A stretch of DNA of 38,271 nucleotides, taken from Nocardioides sp. (lineage in GTDB: Bacteria; Actinomycetota; Actinomycetes; Propionibacteriales; Nocardioidaceae). Both the position numbers and the translations under genes were made by a program. How positions within the stretch are numbered: position 1 is the first letter of the stretch; each line of letters opens with the position of its first letter. The stretch is from the NCBI GenBank assembly GCA_025965275.1, contig JAOPXG010000257.1:1-38271 (forward strand), in the 5' to 3' direction. Shown in pieces: positions 14,165 through 23,267 of the stretch. The notes beneath the pieces are model-generated. The model was not told where the DNA came from, made no database searches, and saw only the letters and a list, made by a program, of their open reading frames with translations.

Positions 14165-15819
14165 CGTCGACCTGCGCTCTCGAGGAAGTCATGGACGAGG
14201 CGAACGGCCATGGCGCCCTCGCCGACCGCGGAGGCTACGCGCTTCACCGACCCGCTGCGCACGTCACCCACGGCGAACACCCCCGGCGCGTCCGTCTCGA
14301 GCACGCTGCCACGCCGGCTGGTCACGCCGGTCCGCACGTATCCCTGCTCGTCCAACTCGATCCGGCCCTCGAGCCAGGCGGTGCGAGGCTTCGAACCCAC
14401 CAGCACGAACACGGCCGCGCTCTCGACGACGTGCTCCCGGCCGCTCTCGCGCTCTTTGAGGACAACGGACTCCACGGCCACGTCTCCGTCGAGCCGGCCC
14501 AGCTCGCAGCCCGGCCACACCCGGATCCGAGGGGTTCTCTCGATCCGGTCCGCCAGGTAGCGGGACATGTCGCGATGGAGGTCGTGGTGGCGGATGACGA
14601 GGTGGACCGCGGAGGACCGTCGAGAGAGGAAGAGGGCGGCCTGGCCCGCAGAGTTCCCGCCGCCGATCACCGTGACGGGTTGGCCGCCGCACCACTGTGC
14701 CTCGGCCTCGGTCGCGGCGTAGTAGACGCTGCTGCCCTCGAGACGATCGAGCCCGGGCACGTCCAGCCGCCGGACCTGGACACCGGTCGCCAAGATCACG
14801 GCGTGCGCCGTCACGTCCTCCCCGTCGGTCAGTCCCACGACCTGGTAGCCGTCGACGTCGCGAAGGGTCTGCGCCTCACCGGGGACGGTGAAGGTGGCTC
14901 CGAACTTCCGCGCCTGGACCACGGCTCGGTCCGCGAGCTCGGCGCCGGAGATGCCCGCGGGGAAGCCTAGGTAGTTCTCGATCTGAGACGACGTCGCGGC
15001 CTGCCCGCCGGTCGCCACCGCGTCGAGGACGAGCGACGAGAGCCCCTCGGACGCGCCGTACACCGCTGCCGCGAGGCCGGCCGGGCCGGCGCCGACGATG
15101 ACAAGGTCGTAGGCCTCACGGGCGGGAGCTGAGCGCAAACCGATCAGGGTCGCGAGCTCGGCGTTGCCCGGGTTTCGCAACACGTGCTCACCCTTCCAGA
15201 TCACCACCGGCGTCTGCTCCGGGGAGATACCGAGCCGCCGGAGAAGGCCTTCGGCCTCCGGGTCCTCCTCCAGGTCGAGCCAGCGGTACGGAATCCGGTT
15301 CCGGCTCGCGAAGTCCCGGATCCGGCGGCTGTCCGTGGAGAACCGGGACCCGATGATCCGGAAGCCGGCGCCGATTCCAGCGTGGAGGCTGCGACGCACG
15401 AGGAAGGCCCGCAAGATCAGGTCGCCGAGCCCGGGATCCTCGACGACCGCCTCCTGGAGTCGCTCGACGGGAACCGCGAGCACCTCGACGTCGTCCTCGG
15501 CGATGGCCGTGACGTAGATAGGTTGCCCGGTGAGCAGCGACAGGTCGCCGAGGAACCGTCTGGGACCATGCACCGCCACGAGCTGAGGCTCGCGATCGGT
15601 CTGCTGCCACACTGACACCAGACCGTCCAGGATGACGAAGAAGTCGCAGTCGTGGTCCCCTTCGCGGAAGAGCGCGTCCCCCGGTGGCACCCGTCGCCGA
15701 GTGCCGAACCTGGACAGCATCATCACCTGCTCGTCGCTGAGCCTCGGGTAGGCGCCGGACATGTCCGGCGTCTCAGGTCGTTGCGGCACAGCCGACTCAG
15801 ACGTACTGGTCGTGGGCAT
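14161..15819 (-). CDS. Cyclic nucleotide-binding / thioredoxin-reductase-like flavoprotein
   Basis: 552 residues in three parts. About 25-140 is a cyclic-nucleotide-binding (CRP-like) domain. About 145-225 is a glutaredoxin-fold segment (FRIIGSRFSTDSRRIRDF, TPVVIWKGEHVLRNPG). About 238-550 is a thioredoxin reductase-like two-dinucleotide domain with FAD motif VIVGAGPAGLAAAVYG, NAD(P) motif VIGGGNSAGQAALFLS and GVFAVGDVRSGS. The CxxC of true thioredoxin reductases is replaced by AATE (in YYAATEAEAQWC), and the glutaredoxin-like part has no CxxC, so classical dithiol transfer is unlikely. The start has a strong GGAGGTGG. It overlaps the UBP zinc-finger gene by 23 bases and the AraC gene by four. 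It is probably a nucleotide-gated NAD(P)H oxidoreductase; acceptor unknown. Confidence 0.85.
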   Translation of the reverse strand: MPTTSTSESAVPQRPETPDMSGAYPRLSDEQVMMLSRFGTRRRVPPGDALFREGDHDCDFFVILDGLVSVWQQTDREPQLVAVHGPRRFLGDLSLLTGQPIYVTAIAEDDVEVLAVPVERLQEAVVEDPGLGDLILRAFLVRRSLHAGIGAGFRIIGSRFSTDSRRIRDFASRNRIPYRWLDLEEDPEAEGLLRRLGISPEQTPVVIWKGEHVLRNPGNAELATLIGLRSAPAREAYDLVIVGAGPAGLAAAVYGASEGLSSLVLDAVATGGQAATSSQIENYLGFPAGISGAELADRAVVQARKFGATFTVPGEAQTLRDVDGYQVVGLTDGEDVTAHAVILATGVQVRRLDVPGLDRLEGSSVYYAATEAEAQWCGGQPVTVIGGGNSAGQAALFLSRRSSAVHLVIRHHDLHRDMSRYLADRIERTPRIRVWPGCELGRLDGDVAVESVVLKERESGREHVVESAAVFVLVGSKPRTAWLEGRIELDEQGYVRTGVTSRRGSVLETDAPGVFAVGDVRSGSVKRVASAVGEGAMAVRLVHDFLESAGRR

Positions 15820-16072
15820 AACACCACCTCCAGCTCTCCCCGGGTTCGAGCGACCGCACGATCACGTGCCCGGACGAACCGGCGTGTGCTCGTGCGTGCC
15901 GCATCGGGGACGAGTCGCAGCACCCGACCTTGCCGCAGGTGAGGCACAGACGCAGGTGCACCCACGGAGTGCCCAGCTTGAGGCACTCCTCGCAGCCGTC
16001 GCTGCGGGGCAGCACCGGACGCACCAGGGCGAGGTGGGGGTCGGGACCGGGCCGGCCCGGCGACGTACTCAC
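15797..16072 (-). CDS. UBP-type zinc finger protein
   Basis: 91 residues from GTG 16072, which overlaps the thioredoxin stop (GTGA). The zinc-finger ubiquitin-binding fold is seen in DGCEECLKLGTPWVHLRLCLTCGKVGCCD and HARAHAGSSGHVIVRSL, giving the ordered Cys/His ligands, and it ends with ESWRWCYAHDQYV. In eukaryotes this fold binds ubiquitin C-termini; bacteria lack that ligand here, and its role is unknown. In actinobacteria I recall it being paired with the cyclic-nucleotide/flavin oxidoreductase that follows here, so a redox or protein-binding partner role is likely. Confidence 0.85.
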   Translation of the reverse strand: MSTSPGRPGPDPHLALVRPVLPRSDGCEECLKLGTPWVHLRLCLTCGKVGCCDSSPMRHARAHAGSSGHVIVRSLEPGESWRWCYAHDQYV

Positions 16073-16527
16073 GCCGGCTCCCGCGCGAGCTTGTCTGTCA
16101 GCCACGCCCGCAGCGCGGTCACCGGTGCGGCTCCGGTCTGCCGATCGACGACCTCGCCGTGATCGATCAGGACCAGGGTCGGGATCGCCTGCACCTCGAA
16201 GCGCCGGCTCACCTCAGGAGCCACGTCCGCGTTGACCTTGACCAGCTTCAATCGGCCCGCCAGCTCACCGGCGAGCTGCTCCAGAGCGGGGCTCACCATC
16301 CGGCAGGGCCCGCACCAGGGCGCCCACAGATCGACGAGCACCGGGACGGTCGCCTGGTCAGCGACGGCCTCGAAGTCGACATCGGACGCATCGACGATCC
16401 ACGGCAGCGGCGACTGGCACCGGCCGCATCGAGGCACCCCGCTGGCGACCGGCAAGACCCGGTTCTTGGTCTTGCAGCTCGGGCAGACGACGACCCGGGC
16501 GGGGGCGGGGCCGGTTGTGGCGCTCAT
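16069..16527 (-). CDS. trxC: Thioredoxin with N-terminal zinc ribbon (thioredoxin 2 type)
   Basis: 152 residues. The N-terminal zinc ribbon has two CxxC pairs (CPSC at about 15-18 and CGRC at about 34-37), as in E. coli TrxC. The thioredoxin fold follows with the active site [13 protein letters not shown] (about 68-80) and the cis-proline region AIPTLVLID. It is a cytoplasmic dithiol reductant, and the zinc ribbon in relatives is linked to oxidative stress. It overlaps clpB by four bases and the UBP gene by three. It is expected to be heat- or redox-induced with the operon. The flavoprotein downstream lacks the CxxC needed to reduce it, so its reductase probably lies elsewhere. Confidence 0.9.
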   Translation of the reverse strand: MSATTGPAPARVVVCPSCKTKNRVLPVASGVPRCGRCQSPLPWIVDASDVDFEAVADQATVPVLVDLWAPWCGPCRMVSPALEQLAGELAGRLKLVKVNADVAPEVSRRFEVQAIPTLVLIDHGEVVDRQTGAAPVTALRAWLTDKLAREPA

Positions 16528-19160
16528 GCGACTGCCCTCCCCTCGTCCGGTGCCCTGGTCGGCGTCACCGTGAGTTCGCCGCCGACCAGGTCGACGGTGA
16601 CCGACCCGTCCTCGAGCACGTCGCCGCGCAGGAGTGCCCGGCCGAGCCGGGTCTCCAGCTCGCGGGCGATGAACCGCCGCAGCGGGCGCGCGCCGTACGC
16701 CGGGTCGAAACCCTGGTCCGCGATGAACCGCAGAGCAGGTTCGGTGACCTGCAGGGTGATACGCCGGTCCGCGAGGCGAGCGCGCAGGTCGTCGAGGAGC
16801 AGGTCCGCGATCCGCTCGATCTCGGCAAGGGTCAGCGGCTTGAACAGCACGATGTCATCGACGCGGTTGAGGAACTCCGGGCGGAAGTGGCTGCGCAGCG
16901 AGGCCATGACGAGGCTGCGGGCCTCGTCCTTGATCTCGCCGTCCGCAGTGACACCCTCCAGCAGGTACTCCGACCCGATGTTCGAGGTCATGATCACCAC
17001 GGTGTTCCTGAAGTCGACGGTGCGCCCCTGGGAGTCGGTCAGCCGACCGTCGTCGAGGACCTGCAGCAGCGTGTTGAACACGTCGACGTGCGCCTTCTCG
17101 ATCTCGTCGAGGAGGACCACGGAGTAGGGCTTGCGCCGGACCGCCTCCGTGAGCTGACCGCCCTCCTCGTACCCGACGTAGCCCGGCGGTGCACCGACGA
17201 GCCGACTCACGGTGTGCCGCTCCTGGTACTCACTCATGTCGATACGGATCATGTTGTTCTCGGTGTCGAACAGCGCGGCGGCCAGCGTCTTGGCGAGCTC
17301 GGTCTTCCCGACACCGGTCGGGCCGAGGAAGACGAAGGAGCCGATCGGACGGCGCGGGTCCTTGATGCCGGACCGCGCCCGGACGATCGCATCGGCCACC
17401 AGCTGGACCGCCTCGTCCTGGCCCACCACGCGCTCGTGAAGGACATCGTCGAGGCGGAGCAACTTGTCCCGCTCGCCCTCCTGGAGCCGGCTGACCGGGA
17501 TCCCGGTCCACCGAGCCACGACCGCGGCGATCTCGTCCGCGGTGACGACCTCCCGGAGGAGTCGCCTGCCACCCTGCTTGCCGGCGAGCCTCGCTTCGGC
17601 CGCCTCGAGGCGGCGCACGAGCTCCGGGAGCCGGCCGTGTCGCAGCGACGCGGCCCGGTTCAGGTCGTACTCCCGCTCCGCCTGCTCGCTCTCCTGGCGC
17701 ACCTGCTCCAGCTCCTGGCGCAGGCTCTGCACCTCGCGGAGCGCCGTCCGCTCGGCCTCCCACTGGGCCCGCATGGCGTCAGCCTCGGCGCGCACGTCCG
17801 CGAGCTCACGGCGCAGCTCCTCGAGCCGGGTCTTGCTGGCCGAGTCGTCCTCGGCGGCCAGGGCCGCCTCCTCGATCTCCATCCGGGTCACCCTGCGGGT
17901 GAGCTCGTCGAGCTCGGCCGGCATCGAGTCGATCTCGGTGCGCAGCATCGCGCACGCCTCGTCGACCAGATCGATGGCCTTGTCGGGGAGGTAACGGTCA
18001 GAGATGTAACGGTGGCTCAGGGTCACCGCAGCAACCAGCGCCCCGTCGTGGATCTTGACGCCGTGGAACACCTCGAGCCGTTCGCGGAGTCCGCGCATGA
18101 TCGACAGGGCGTCCTCCTCGCTCGGCTCGTCCACGATCACCGGCTGGAAGCGGCGCTCGAGCGCGGCGTCCTTCTCGATGTGGGAGCGGTACTCGTCGAG
18201 AGTCGTCGCGCCGATCATGTGCAGCTCTCCGCGGGCGAGCATCGGCTTGAGCATGTTGCCCGCATCCATCGCGCCCTCGGCGGCGCCGGCGCCGACCACG
18301 GTGTGCAGCTCGTCGACGAACAGCAAGATCCCGCCGTTTGCGCTCAGCACCTCGTTGAGAACAGCCTTGAAGCGCTCCTCGAACTCGCCGCGGTACTTCG
18401 CGCCTGCGACCAGCGCCCCCATGTCCAAGGCGAAGATCGTCTTGTCACGCAGCCCTTCGGGCACGTCACCGTTGTTGATGCGCTGGGCCAGGCCCTCGAC
18501 GATCGCGGTCTTCCCGACGCCGGGCTCGCCGATCAGCACCGGGTTGTTCTTGGTCTTGCGCGACAGGATCTGGACCGTGCGCCGGATCTCCCCGTCGCGC
18601 CCGATGACCGGCTCCAGCCGCCCGGCGGCGGCATCCGCCACCAGGTCGCGGCCGTACTTGGAGAGGGCCTCGTAGGTGCCCTCCGGTGTGGCCGAGGTGA
18701 CCCGCTGGTGTCCACGGACCTCGGTGAGCGCAGAGAGGAAGCCGTCGCGGGTCACGCCTTCCTGCCGCAGCAGGCGGCCCGCGGCCGACCCGGAGCCCTC
18801 GTTGAGGAGGGCCACCACGAGGTGTTCAACCGAGACGTACTCGTCCTTGAGCCGGCGTGCCTCCTTGTCGGCGTCGTCGAGCAGCCGGGAGAGCCGTTGG
18901 GTGACGTGCACCTGACCCGGCGAAGCGCCCGGCCCGGTGACGCGTGGACGTCGCTCCAGCTCTGCCTCGAGCGCCGTGCGTAGCCGGTCGGGGTCGGCAC
19001 CGGCCCTGCTCAACAGCGGTCCGGCCAGACCCTCGGTCTGATCCAGCAGGGCGAGCAGCAGGTGCTCTCCGTCGACCTCGCTGTGGCCGAAGCGGAGGGC
19101 CTTGGTCTGGGCGTCGTGCAGGGCTTCCTGTGACTTCTGGGTCAGTCGGTTCATGTCCAT
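16524..19160 (-). CDS. clpB: ATP-dependent disaggregase ClpB
   Basis: 878 residues. The N-terminal Clp repeat domain (about 1-145) starts [21 protein letters not shown]-1 has Walker [14 protein letters not shown] and Walker [11 protein letters not shown]. The coiled-coil middle domain (about 400-530) is full of Glu/Arg heptads. AAA-2 has [13 protein letters not shown] and [11 protein letters not shown]. It rescues aggregated proteins together with DnaK. AGGAGG lies upstream of ATG 19160. The first ten bases overlap the CbpM-like gene, and the end overlaps trxC by four. Full length, no missing motif. Confidence 0.93.
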   Translation of the reverse strand: MDMNRLTQKSQEALHDAQTKALRFGHSEVDGEHLLLALLDQTEGLAGPLLSRAGADPDRLRTALEAELERRPRVTGPGASPGQVHVTQRLSRLLDDADKEARRLKDEYVSVEHLVVALLNEGSGSAAGRLLRQEGVTRDGFLSALTEVRGHQRVTSATPEGTYEALSKYGRDLVADAAAGRLEPVIGRDGEIRRTVQILSRKTKNNPVLIGEPGVGKTAIVEGLAQRINNGDVPEGLRDKTIFALDMGALVAGAKYRGEFEERFKAVLNEVLSANGGILLFVDELHTVVGAGAAEGAMDAGNMLKPMLARGELHMIGATTLDEYRSHIEKDAALERRFQPVIVDEPSEEDALSIMRGLRERLEVFHGVKIHDGALVAAVTLSHRYISDRYLPDKAIDLVDEACAMLRTEIDSMPAELDELTRRVTRMEIEEAALAAEDDSASKTRLEELRRELADVRAEADAMRAQWEAERTALREVQSLRQELEQVRQESEQAEREYDLNRAASLRHGRLPELVRRLEAAEARLAGKQGGRRLLREVVTADEIAAVVARWTGIPVSRLQEGERDKLLRLDDVLHERVVGQDEAVQLVADAIVRARSGIKDPRRPIGSFVFLGPTGVGKTELAKTLAAALFDTENNMIRIDMSEYQERHTVSRLVGAPPGYVGYEEGGQLTEAVRRKPYSVVLLDEIEKAHVDVFNTLLQVLDDGRLTDSQGRTVDFRNTVVIMTSNIGSEYLLEGVTADGEIKDEARSLVMASLRSHFRPEFLNRVDDIVLFKPLTLAEIERIADLLLDDLRARLADRRITLQVTEPALRFIADQGFDPAYGARPLRRFIARELETRLGRALLRGDVLEDGSVTVDLVGGELTVTPTRAPDEGRAVA

Positions 19161-19471
19161 CGAGCTTTTCCTCCTGGAAGTGGGCGCCGCGATGACCTCT
19201 CGAGCTCGGAGACCCGGTCGAGCAGGTCGACGATCAGTCCGAGCGACGCGTAGCTGAGGTTCAGCCCCAGGTGCAGTCGCTGGATCCGGGCCATCGCGCG
19301 CACTTGTGCCGGGTCGAACCACAACCGGCCCCGGCCGTCGCGGCTGACCTCGAGCAGCCCCATGGCAACCAGCCGACGAACCAGGTCGGGATGCACCCCC
19401 GTGAGCCGGGCGTAGCTGTCCAGGCTCAGCAGGTAGGGCCGGGCGAGCGCGTAGTGAGTGCGCGTGGTCAT
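19151..19471 (-). CDS. cbpM: CbpM-like chaperone modulator (MerR-type HTH)
   Basis: 106 residues. It matches the actinobacterial CbpM/MerR-HTH family: [44 protein letters not shown], then [32 protein letters not shown]. CbpM of E. coli binds the J-domain of CbpA and inhibits it. In many actinobacterial dnaK operons this slot holds HspR, a true repressor; the present protein lacks the typical HspR N-terminus and fits CbpM better. It overlaps the dnaJ stop (4 bases) and the clpB start (10 bases). A DNA-binding repressor role remains possible. Confidence 0.78.
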   Translation of the reverse strand: MTTRTHYALARPYLLSLDSYARLTGVHPDLVRRLVAMGLLEVSRDGRGRLWFDPAQVRAMARIQRLHLGLNLSYASLGLIVDLLDRVSELERSSRRPLPGGKARWT

Positions 19472-20406
19472 CGACTGCTCCGGGGGTCGAAGGTGGAGAT
19501 CTTCGCAAGCTTTTGGAAATGCCGGCGCTCCTCGGAGGTCAGCTTCTCGGGCACCATGATCTGGGCCTCGGCGAAGAGGTCGCCGGGCTTGCCTCCGCGG
19601 TGGGGCAGCCCCTGGCCGGCCAGTCGCAGCCGGCGGCCGCTCGACGTACCCGCCGGCACGGTGACCTTGAGCTTGCCCGCCGGGCTCTCGACGTCGACCT
19701 CGGTGCCGAGGGCGGCCTCCCAGGGCGCCAGCGGGAGGGTGAGGTGGAGGTTGCGGCCCTCGAGCCGGTAGCGGCGGTCCGGCGCGATCCGGACGACCAG
19801 GTAGAGGTCGCCCGAGTCGGCACCGCCCGTGCCCTGGCCACCCTGACCGCGGAGCCGGATCCGCTGGCCGTCCACCACCCCCGCCGGGATGTCGACGTCG
19901 ATGGTGCGAGGACCATCGGGGCCGGTGATCGTCAGGCTGCGCTTGGTGCCGTGGAAGGCCTCGTCGACGGTGACCTCCACCTCGGTCTCGTGGTCGGAGC
20001 CGGGGATCGGCCCCCACCCTCGCCGGCCGCGGCCTCGTCCGCCGAAGACCCCGCCCAGGAGTTCTTCGAGGTCGACCTCGTCACCGAAGTCGGTGAAACG
20101 CACCCCGCCACCGCCGCCGGGTCGCGCACCCGCGCCGGCATAGGCACGGGAGCGGCGCTGGGCGTCGGGGTCGGCATCGGGCGACACCCTGCGGAAGTCC
20201 TCCCCGAAGGCGTCGTACCGCTGGCGCTGCTCGGGGTCGGACAGCACGTCGTACGCTTCGGAGACCTCCTTGAACCGTTCCTCGGAGCCCGGGTCCTTGT
20301 TGACGTCGGGGTGGAGCTGGCGAGCCAGCCGGCGGAAGGCCCGCTGGATCTCGGCCTGGTCGGCACCGCGGGGGACGCCGAGGGATTCGTAGAAGTCACG
20401 CGTCAT
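19468..20406 (-). CDS. cbpA: DnaJ-family co-chaperone without zinc finger (CbpA type)
   Basis: 312 residues. J domain at 1-70 with RDFYESLGV and the essential HPD in [14 protein letters not shown] Gly/Arg-rich stretch (about 75-135) leads to two beta-barrel C-terminal substrate domains (about 140-300). There is no CxxCxGxG zinc-finger region, so it is a class B J-protein like CbpA, not classical DnaJ. It stimulates the DnaK ATPase and delivers clients. It overlaps grpE and the CbpM-like gene by four bases each, consistent with a CbpA/CbpM pair built into the dnaK operon. Confidence 0.9.
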   Translation of the reverse strand: MTRDFYESLGVPRGADQAEIQRAFRRLARQLHPDVNKDPGSEERFKEVSEAYDVLSDPEQRQRYDAFGEDFRRVSPDADPDAQRRSRAYAGAGARPGGGGGVRFTDFGDEVDLEELLGGVFGGRGRGRRGWGPIPGSDHETEVEVTVDEAFHGTKRSLTITGPDGPRTIDVDIPAGVVDGQRIRLRGQGGQGTGGADSGDLYLVVRIAPDRRYRLEGRNLHLTLPLAPWEAALGTEVDVESPAGKLKVTVPAGTSSGRRLRLAGQGLPHRGGKPGDLFAEAQIMVPEKLTSEERRHFQKLAKISTFDPRSSR

Positions 20407-20906
20407 CGCGCACCCCGGGTGACGACGACCACGGCGGACGGCCGCAGGACCTCGTCGTCCGTCCCGTAACCGGGTCGGACGACCTCGGCCACCGTCCCCG
20501 GCACGAGCTGGTCGTCGGCCACGGTGCCGACGGCCTCGTGGACGGCCGGGTCGAAGGGCCTCCCGAGGTCGTCGCGGCGCGGGAAACCGAGGTCGCCGAT
20601 GGTCGCGCTCGCCTGCTGGAGAACGGCTCGGACCCCCTCGATCACCTGGTCCGACTCGGCGGGCGCGTGCTCGAGGGCCCGTTCGAGGTTGTCGAGGACC
20701 GGCAGCCACGCCGACGCGACCCGGGCTCGCTCCTGCCTTCTGGCCCGCTCGACGTCCGTCGCGGTCCGCTTGCGATGGTTGTCCAGCTCGGCGGCGGTAC
20801 GACGCCAGTTGTCCTCGAGCTCGACCACCCTCTGCGTGGCCGCCTCGAGCGGGTCGGGACCGTCCTCGGCCCCGTCTTCCAGCTGGGGAGTCTGCGGCTC
20901 GGACAT
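20403..20906 (-). CDS. grpE: Nucleotide exchange factor GrpE
   Basis: 167 residues. The long N-terminal helix is followed by VVELEDNWRRTAAELDNHRKRT, and the beta domain has FDPAVHEAVGTV and GTVAEVVRPGYGTDDEVLRPSAVVV, typical GrpE signatures. It exchanges ADP on DnaK. It starts eight bases after dnaK and overlaps dnaJ by four (ATGA). Near the usual length for actinobacterial GrpE, slightly short at the acidic N-terminus. Confidence 0.92.
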   Translation of the reverse strand: MSEPQTPQLEDGAEDGPDPLEAATQRVVELEDNWRRTAAELDNHRKRTATDVERARRQERARVASAWLPVLDNLERALEHAPAESDQVIEGVRAVLQQASATIGDLGFPRRDDLGRPFDPAVHEAVGTVADDQLVPGTVAEVVRPGYGTDDEVLRPSAVVVVTRGAR

Positions 20907-20914
20907 GGCGGCGG

Positions 20915-22804
20915 TCAGTGCGTCGTGAACTCGGCGTCGATGACGTCGTCGTCCCCGGCGTCTGCGCCCGAGCTCGGCGAGGACCCGTCATCCCCCGGCG
21001 GCGGACCAGAGGAGCCCGACGCGGCCAGGGCCTGGGCCATCTGGTGAAGCTCGCCCGCCAGGGCACGGAGACGGTCGATCGAGGCCTCCTGCTCGACGGC
21101 AGTGCGTGCGTCGCCGACCAGCATCTCCGCGCGGGCCCGATCGTGCTCGGCCACCGCGTCTCCGGCCTCGTCCAGCCGGCGCTGCACCTGGTAGGCGACC
21201 GCGTCGAGCTCGTTGCGCGCATCGACCAGCTCCCGGAGCGCCGCATCGTCACTGCGGTGGGCCTCGGCGTCCGCGACCATCTTCTCGACGTCGGCCTCGG
21301 TGAGGTTGGACGTCTCGCTGATGGTGACCTGCTGCTCGGCTCCGGTGTCCTTGTCCCGCGCCGAGACGTTGAGGATTCCGTTGGCGTCGATGTCGAAGGT
21401 GACCTCGATCTGCGGCACGCCGCGCGGCGCAGGCCGGATGTTCTCCAGCCGGAACCTGGCCAGGACCCGGTTGTCGCTGGCGCGCTCGCGCTCGCCCTGG
21501 AGGACCACCACGTCGACGGCGGACTGGTTGTCCTCCGCGGTGCTGAAGACCTCGGTACGGCGGGCCGGAATCGTGGTGTTGCGCTCGATGACCTTGGTCA
21601 TCACGCCACCGAGGGTCTCGAGGCCGAGCGAAAGCGGCGTGACGTCGAGCAGGAGGACGTCCTTGATCTCTCCCTTGAGGATCGCGGACTGCACGGCCGC
21701 TCCGACGGCCACGACCTCGTCGGGGTTGACGGTCATGTTCGGGTCCTTGCCGCCGGTCAGTCGGCGTACCAGCTCCTGGACGGCCGGGATCCGGGTCGAG
21801 CCGCCGACCAGGATCACTTCGTCGAGGTCGTCGGTGCTGACCTTCCCGTCCGCCATCGCCTGCTTGACGGGGCCGAGGCATCGCTCCACGAGGTCCCGGG
21901 TCAGCTCGTCGAAGGTCGATCGCATGAGATTGACGTTGAGGTGCTTGGGCCCCGACGCGTCTGCGGTCACGAACGGCAGGTTCACCGACGTCTGGGTGAC
22001 TGCCGAGAGCTCCACCTTGGCCTTCTCGGCGGCCTCGAACAGCCGTTGCAGGGCCTGGGGGTCGTCGCGCAGGTCGATGCCGTTCGACTTCTTGAACTCC
22101 TCGGCGAGGTGGTCCACGATTCGCCGGTCGAAGTCGTCGCCGCCGAGGTGGGTGTCACCCGCGGTGGACAGCACCTCGACGACGCCCTCGCCAACGGTGA
22201 GGATGCTGACGTCGAAGGTACCGCCGCCCAGGTCGAAGACCAGCACGGTCTCGTTCTCGAGCTTGTCCATCCCGTACGCCAGGGCCGCGGCGGTGGGTTC
22301 GTTGATGATGCGGAGAACCTCGAGCCCCGCGATCCGGCCGGCGTCCTTCGTGGCTTGGCGCTGCGCGTCGTTGAAGTGGGCGGGCACCGTGATGACCGCC
22401 TCCGTGACCCGCTCGCCGAGGAACTTGCCCGCGTCGCTCACGAGCTTGCGCAGCACCTGCGCGGAGATCTCCTCCGGCGCGTAGAGCTTGCCGTTGATGT
22501 CGAAGCGCGCGGCGCCGTCGGGACCGGGGACGACGTCGAAGGAGACCGCGTTGGTCTCGCTCGCGACCTCGTCGTACGCCCGTCCGATGAAGCGCTTGGC
22601 GGAGTAGATCGTCCCTTTCGGGTTCAAGATGGCCTGTCGTCGGGCCATCTGGCCCACGAGCCGTTCACCCGACTCGAGGAACGCGACCACAGACGGGGTC
22701 GTCCGGCTTCCCTCCGCGTTCGGAATCACCTGCGGCTGACCGCCTTCCATCGCCGCGATCACCGAGTTCGTCGTCCCGAGATCGATACCGACAGCTCTAC
22801 CCAT
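20915..22804 (-). CDS. dnaK: Chaperone DnaK (Hsp70)
   Basis: 629 residues. Phosphate-1 loop [12 protein letters not shown], phosphate-2 loop [16 protein letters not shown], adenosine motif [14 protein letters not shown], linker [16 protein letters not shown], then the substrate-binding domain and a Gly/Ser/Asp-rich tail ending VIDAEFTTH. First gene of the operon. AAGGAG stands six bases before ATG 22804. An extended inverted repeat (22829-22862) lies 12 bases upstream of that ribosome site and probably controls the operon. Given the CbpA-type J-protein, this may be a second, stress-specific DnaK rather than the housekeeping copy, but that cannot be decided from this window. Confidence 0.95.
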   Translation of the reverse strand: MGRAVGIDLGTTNSVIAAMEGGQPQVIPNAEGSRTTPSVVAFLESGERLVGQMARRQAILNPKGTIYSAKRFIGRAYDEVASETNAVSFDVVPGPDGAARFDINGKLYAPEEISAQVLRKLVSDAGKFLGERVTEAVITVPAHFNDAQRQATKDAGRIAGLEVLRIINEPTAAALAYGMDKLENETVLVFDLGGGTFDVSILTVGEGVVEVLSTAGDTHLGGDDFDRRIVDHLAEEFKKSNGIDLRDDPQALQRLFEAAEKAKVELSAVTQTSVNLPFVTADASGPKHLNVNLMRSTFDELTRDLVERCLGPVKQAMADGKVSTDDLDEVILVGGSTRIPAVQELVRRLTGGKDPNMTVNPDEVVAVGAAVQSAILKGEIKDVLLLDVTPLSLGLETLGGVMTKVIERNTTIPARRTEVFSTAEDNQSAVDVVVLQGERERASDNRVLARFRLENIRPAPRGVPQIEVTFDIDANGILNVSARDKDTGAEQQVTISETSNLTEADVEKMVADAEAHRSDDAALRELVDARNELDAVAYQVQRRLDEAGDAVAEHDRARAEMLVGDARTAVEQEASIDRLRALAGELHQMAQALAASGSSGPPPGDDGSSPSSGADAGDDDVIDAEFTTH

Positions 22805-22828
22805 GACCCGCTCCTTCGCTCGATGCCT

Positions 22829-22862
22829 GCCGAACTTCCATGCTGTTGAGCATGAGTTCGGC
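22829..22862 (-). promoter_or_regulatory. Long inverted repeat in the dnaK leader
   Basis: Plus-strand reading: outer arms GCCGAACT (22829-22836) and AGTTCGGC (22855-22862); inner arms CATGCT (22839-22844) and AGCATG (22849-22854); loop GTTG; one unpaired TC on the left. That makes 14 base pairs with a 2-base bulge. It ends 12 bases before the AAGGAG of dnaK. It could be a repressor operator or, if transcribed, a leader RNA hairpin. It does not match CIRCE or the HspR HAIR sequence. Confidence 0.6.
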
Positions 22863-22868
22863 CGACAT

Positions 22869-22880
22869 CCCGTAGACGGG
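22869..22880. repeat. Short inverted repeat upstream of the dnaK palindrome
   Basis: CCCGT, AG, ACGGG: perfect 5-base arms, six bases beyond the larger repeat. It may be a second half of the same control region. Confidence 0.3.
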
Positions 22881-23240
22881 TTAGTTCCGAGGCGGGCCCG
22901 GGTCGCCGACAGGTCCGATCACCGTCCACAGACGGCGCCGGGCCCCAGGACGATGCCGAGCTTGCTGCCACGACGCCAGACCAGATTCGCACCGGCTGGC
23001 GCGTTGAGAGCGCGTGACGGATCGATCCCGATCACGATCGAAGACCGACGAACGTGCAGCGGTCAGAGCCCATGTGGCTCGCGGGCCCTTCAGTCAGCGA
23101 CGAGGTGGTCGTGGCTGGAGTTCCACGCCCTGCAGAGCGGCCGGGATCTCAGGTTTCGAGCATCGATCAGGGCTGGCCCCGGAGCCCCACTGAGCAGCGT
23201 TGCACCTCGTCCGAGCCGATCGTCTCGCCTGCCGCCACCA

Positions 23241-23267
23241 GTGCGTGCTCGGCAAGGACTCACGCAC
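23241..23267 (-). terminator. Stem-loop at the end of the catabolic operon
   Basis: GTGCGTG and CACGCAC, perfect 7-base arms with a 13-base loop; one arm covers the stop codon of the aldolase gene (23260-23262). Likely operon end, without a T-run. Confidence 0.35.

Larger units (their letters stand above)
22805..23259. other. 455-base intergenic region upstream of dnaK
   Basis: No credible gene on either strand; reading frames here lack ribosome sites and familiar motifs. It holds the dnaK leader with the inverted repeats at 22829-22862 and 22869-22880, and the tail of the catabolic operon with the stem-loop at 23241-23267. The 300 bases between (about 22900-23240) show nothing I can name. 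A CIRCE or HAIR consensus was not found. Confidence 0.6.

Noticed and set aside
16515-18983. 822-codon plus-strand open frame opposite clpB
   Set aside because: Mirror of the ClpB reading frame; composition is charge-biased with no domain, and the minus strand has both AAA modules.
19151-19471. HspR heat-shock repressor
   Set aside because: Position in the operon fits, but the N-terminus and helix sequence fit CbpM better, and no HAIR sequence was found upstream of dnaK.
20918-22849. 643-codon plus-strand open frame opposite dnaK
   Set aside because: Shadow of dnaK with no motif of its own.
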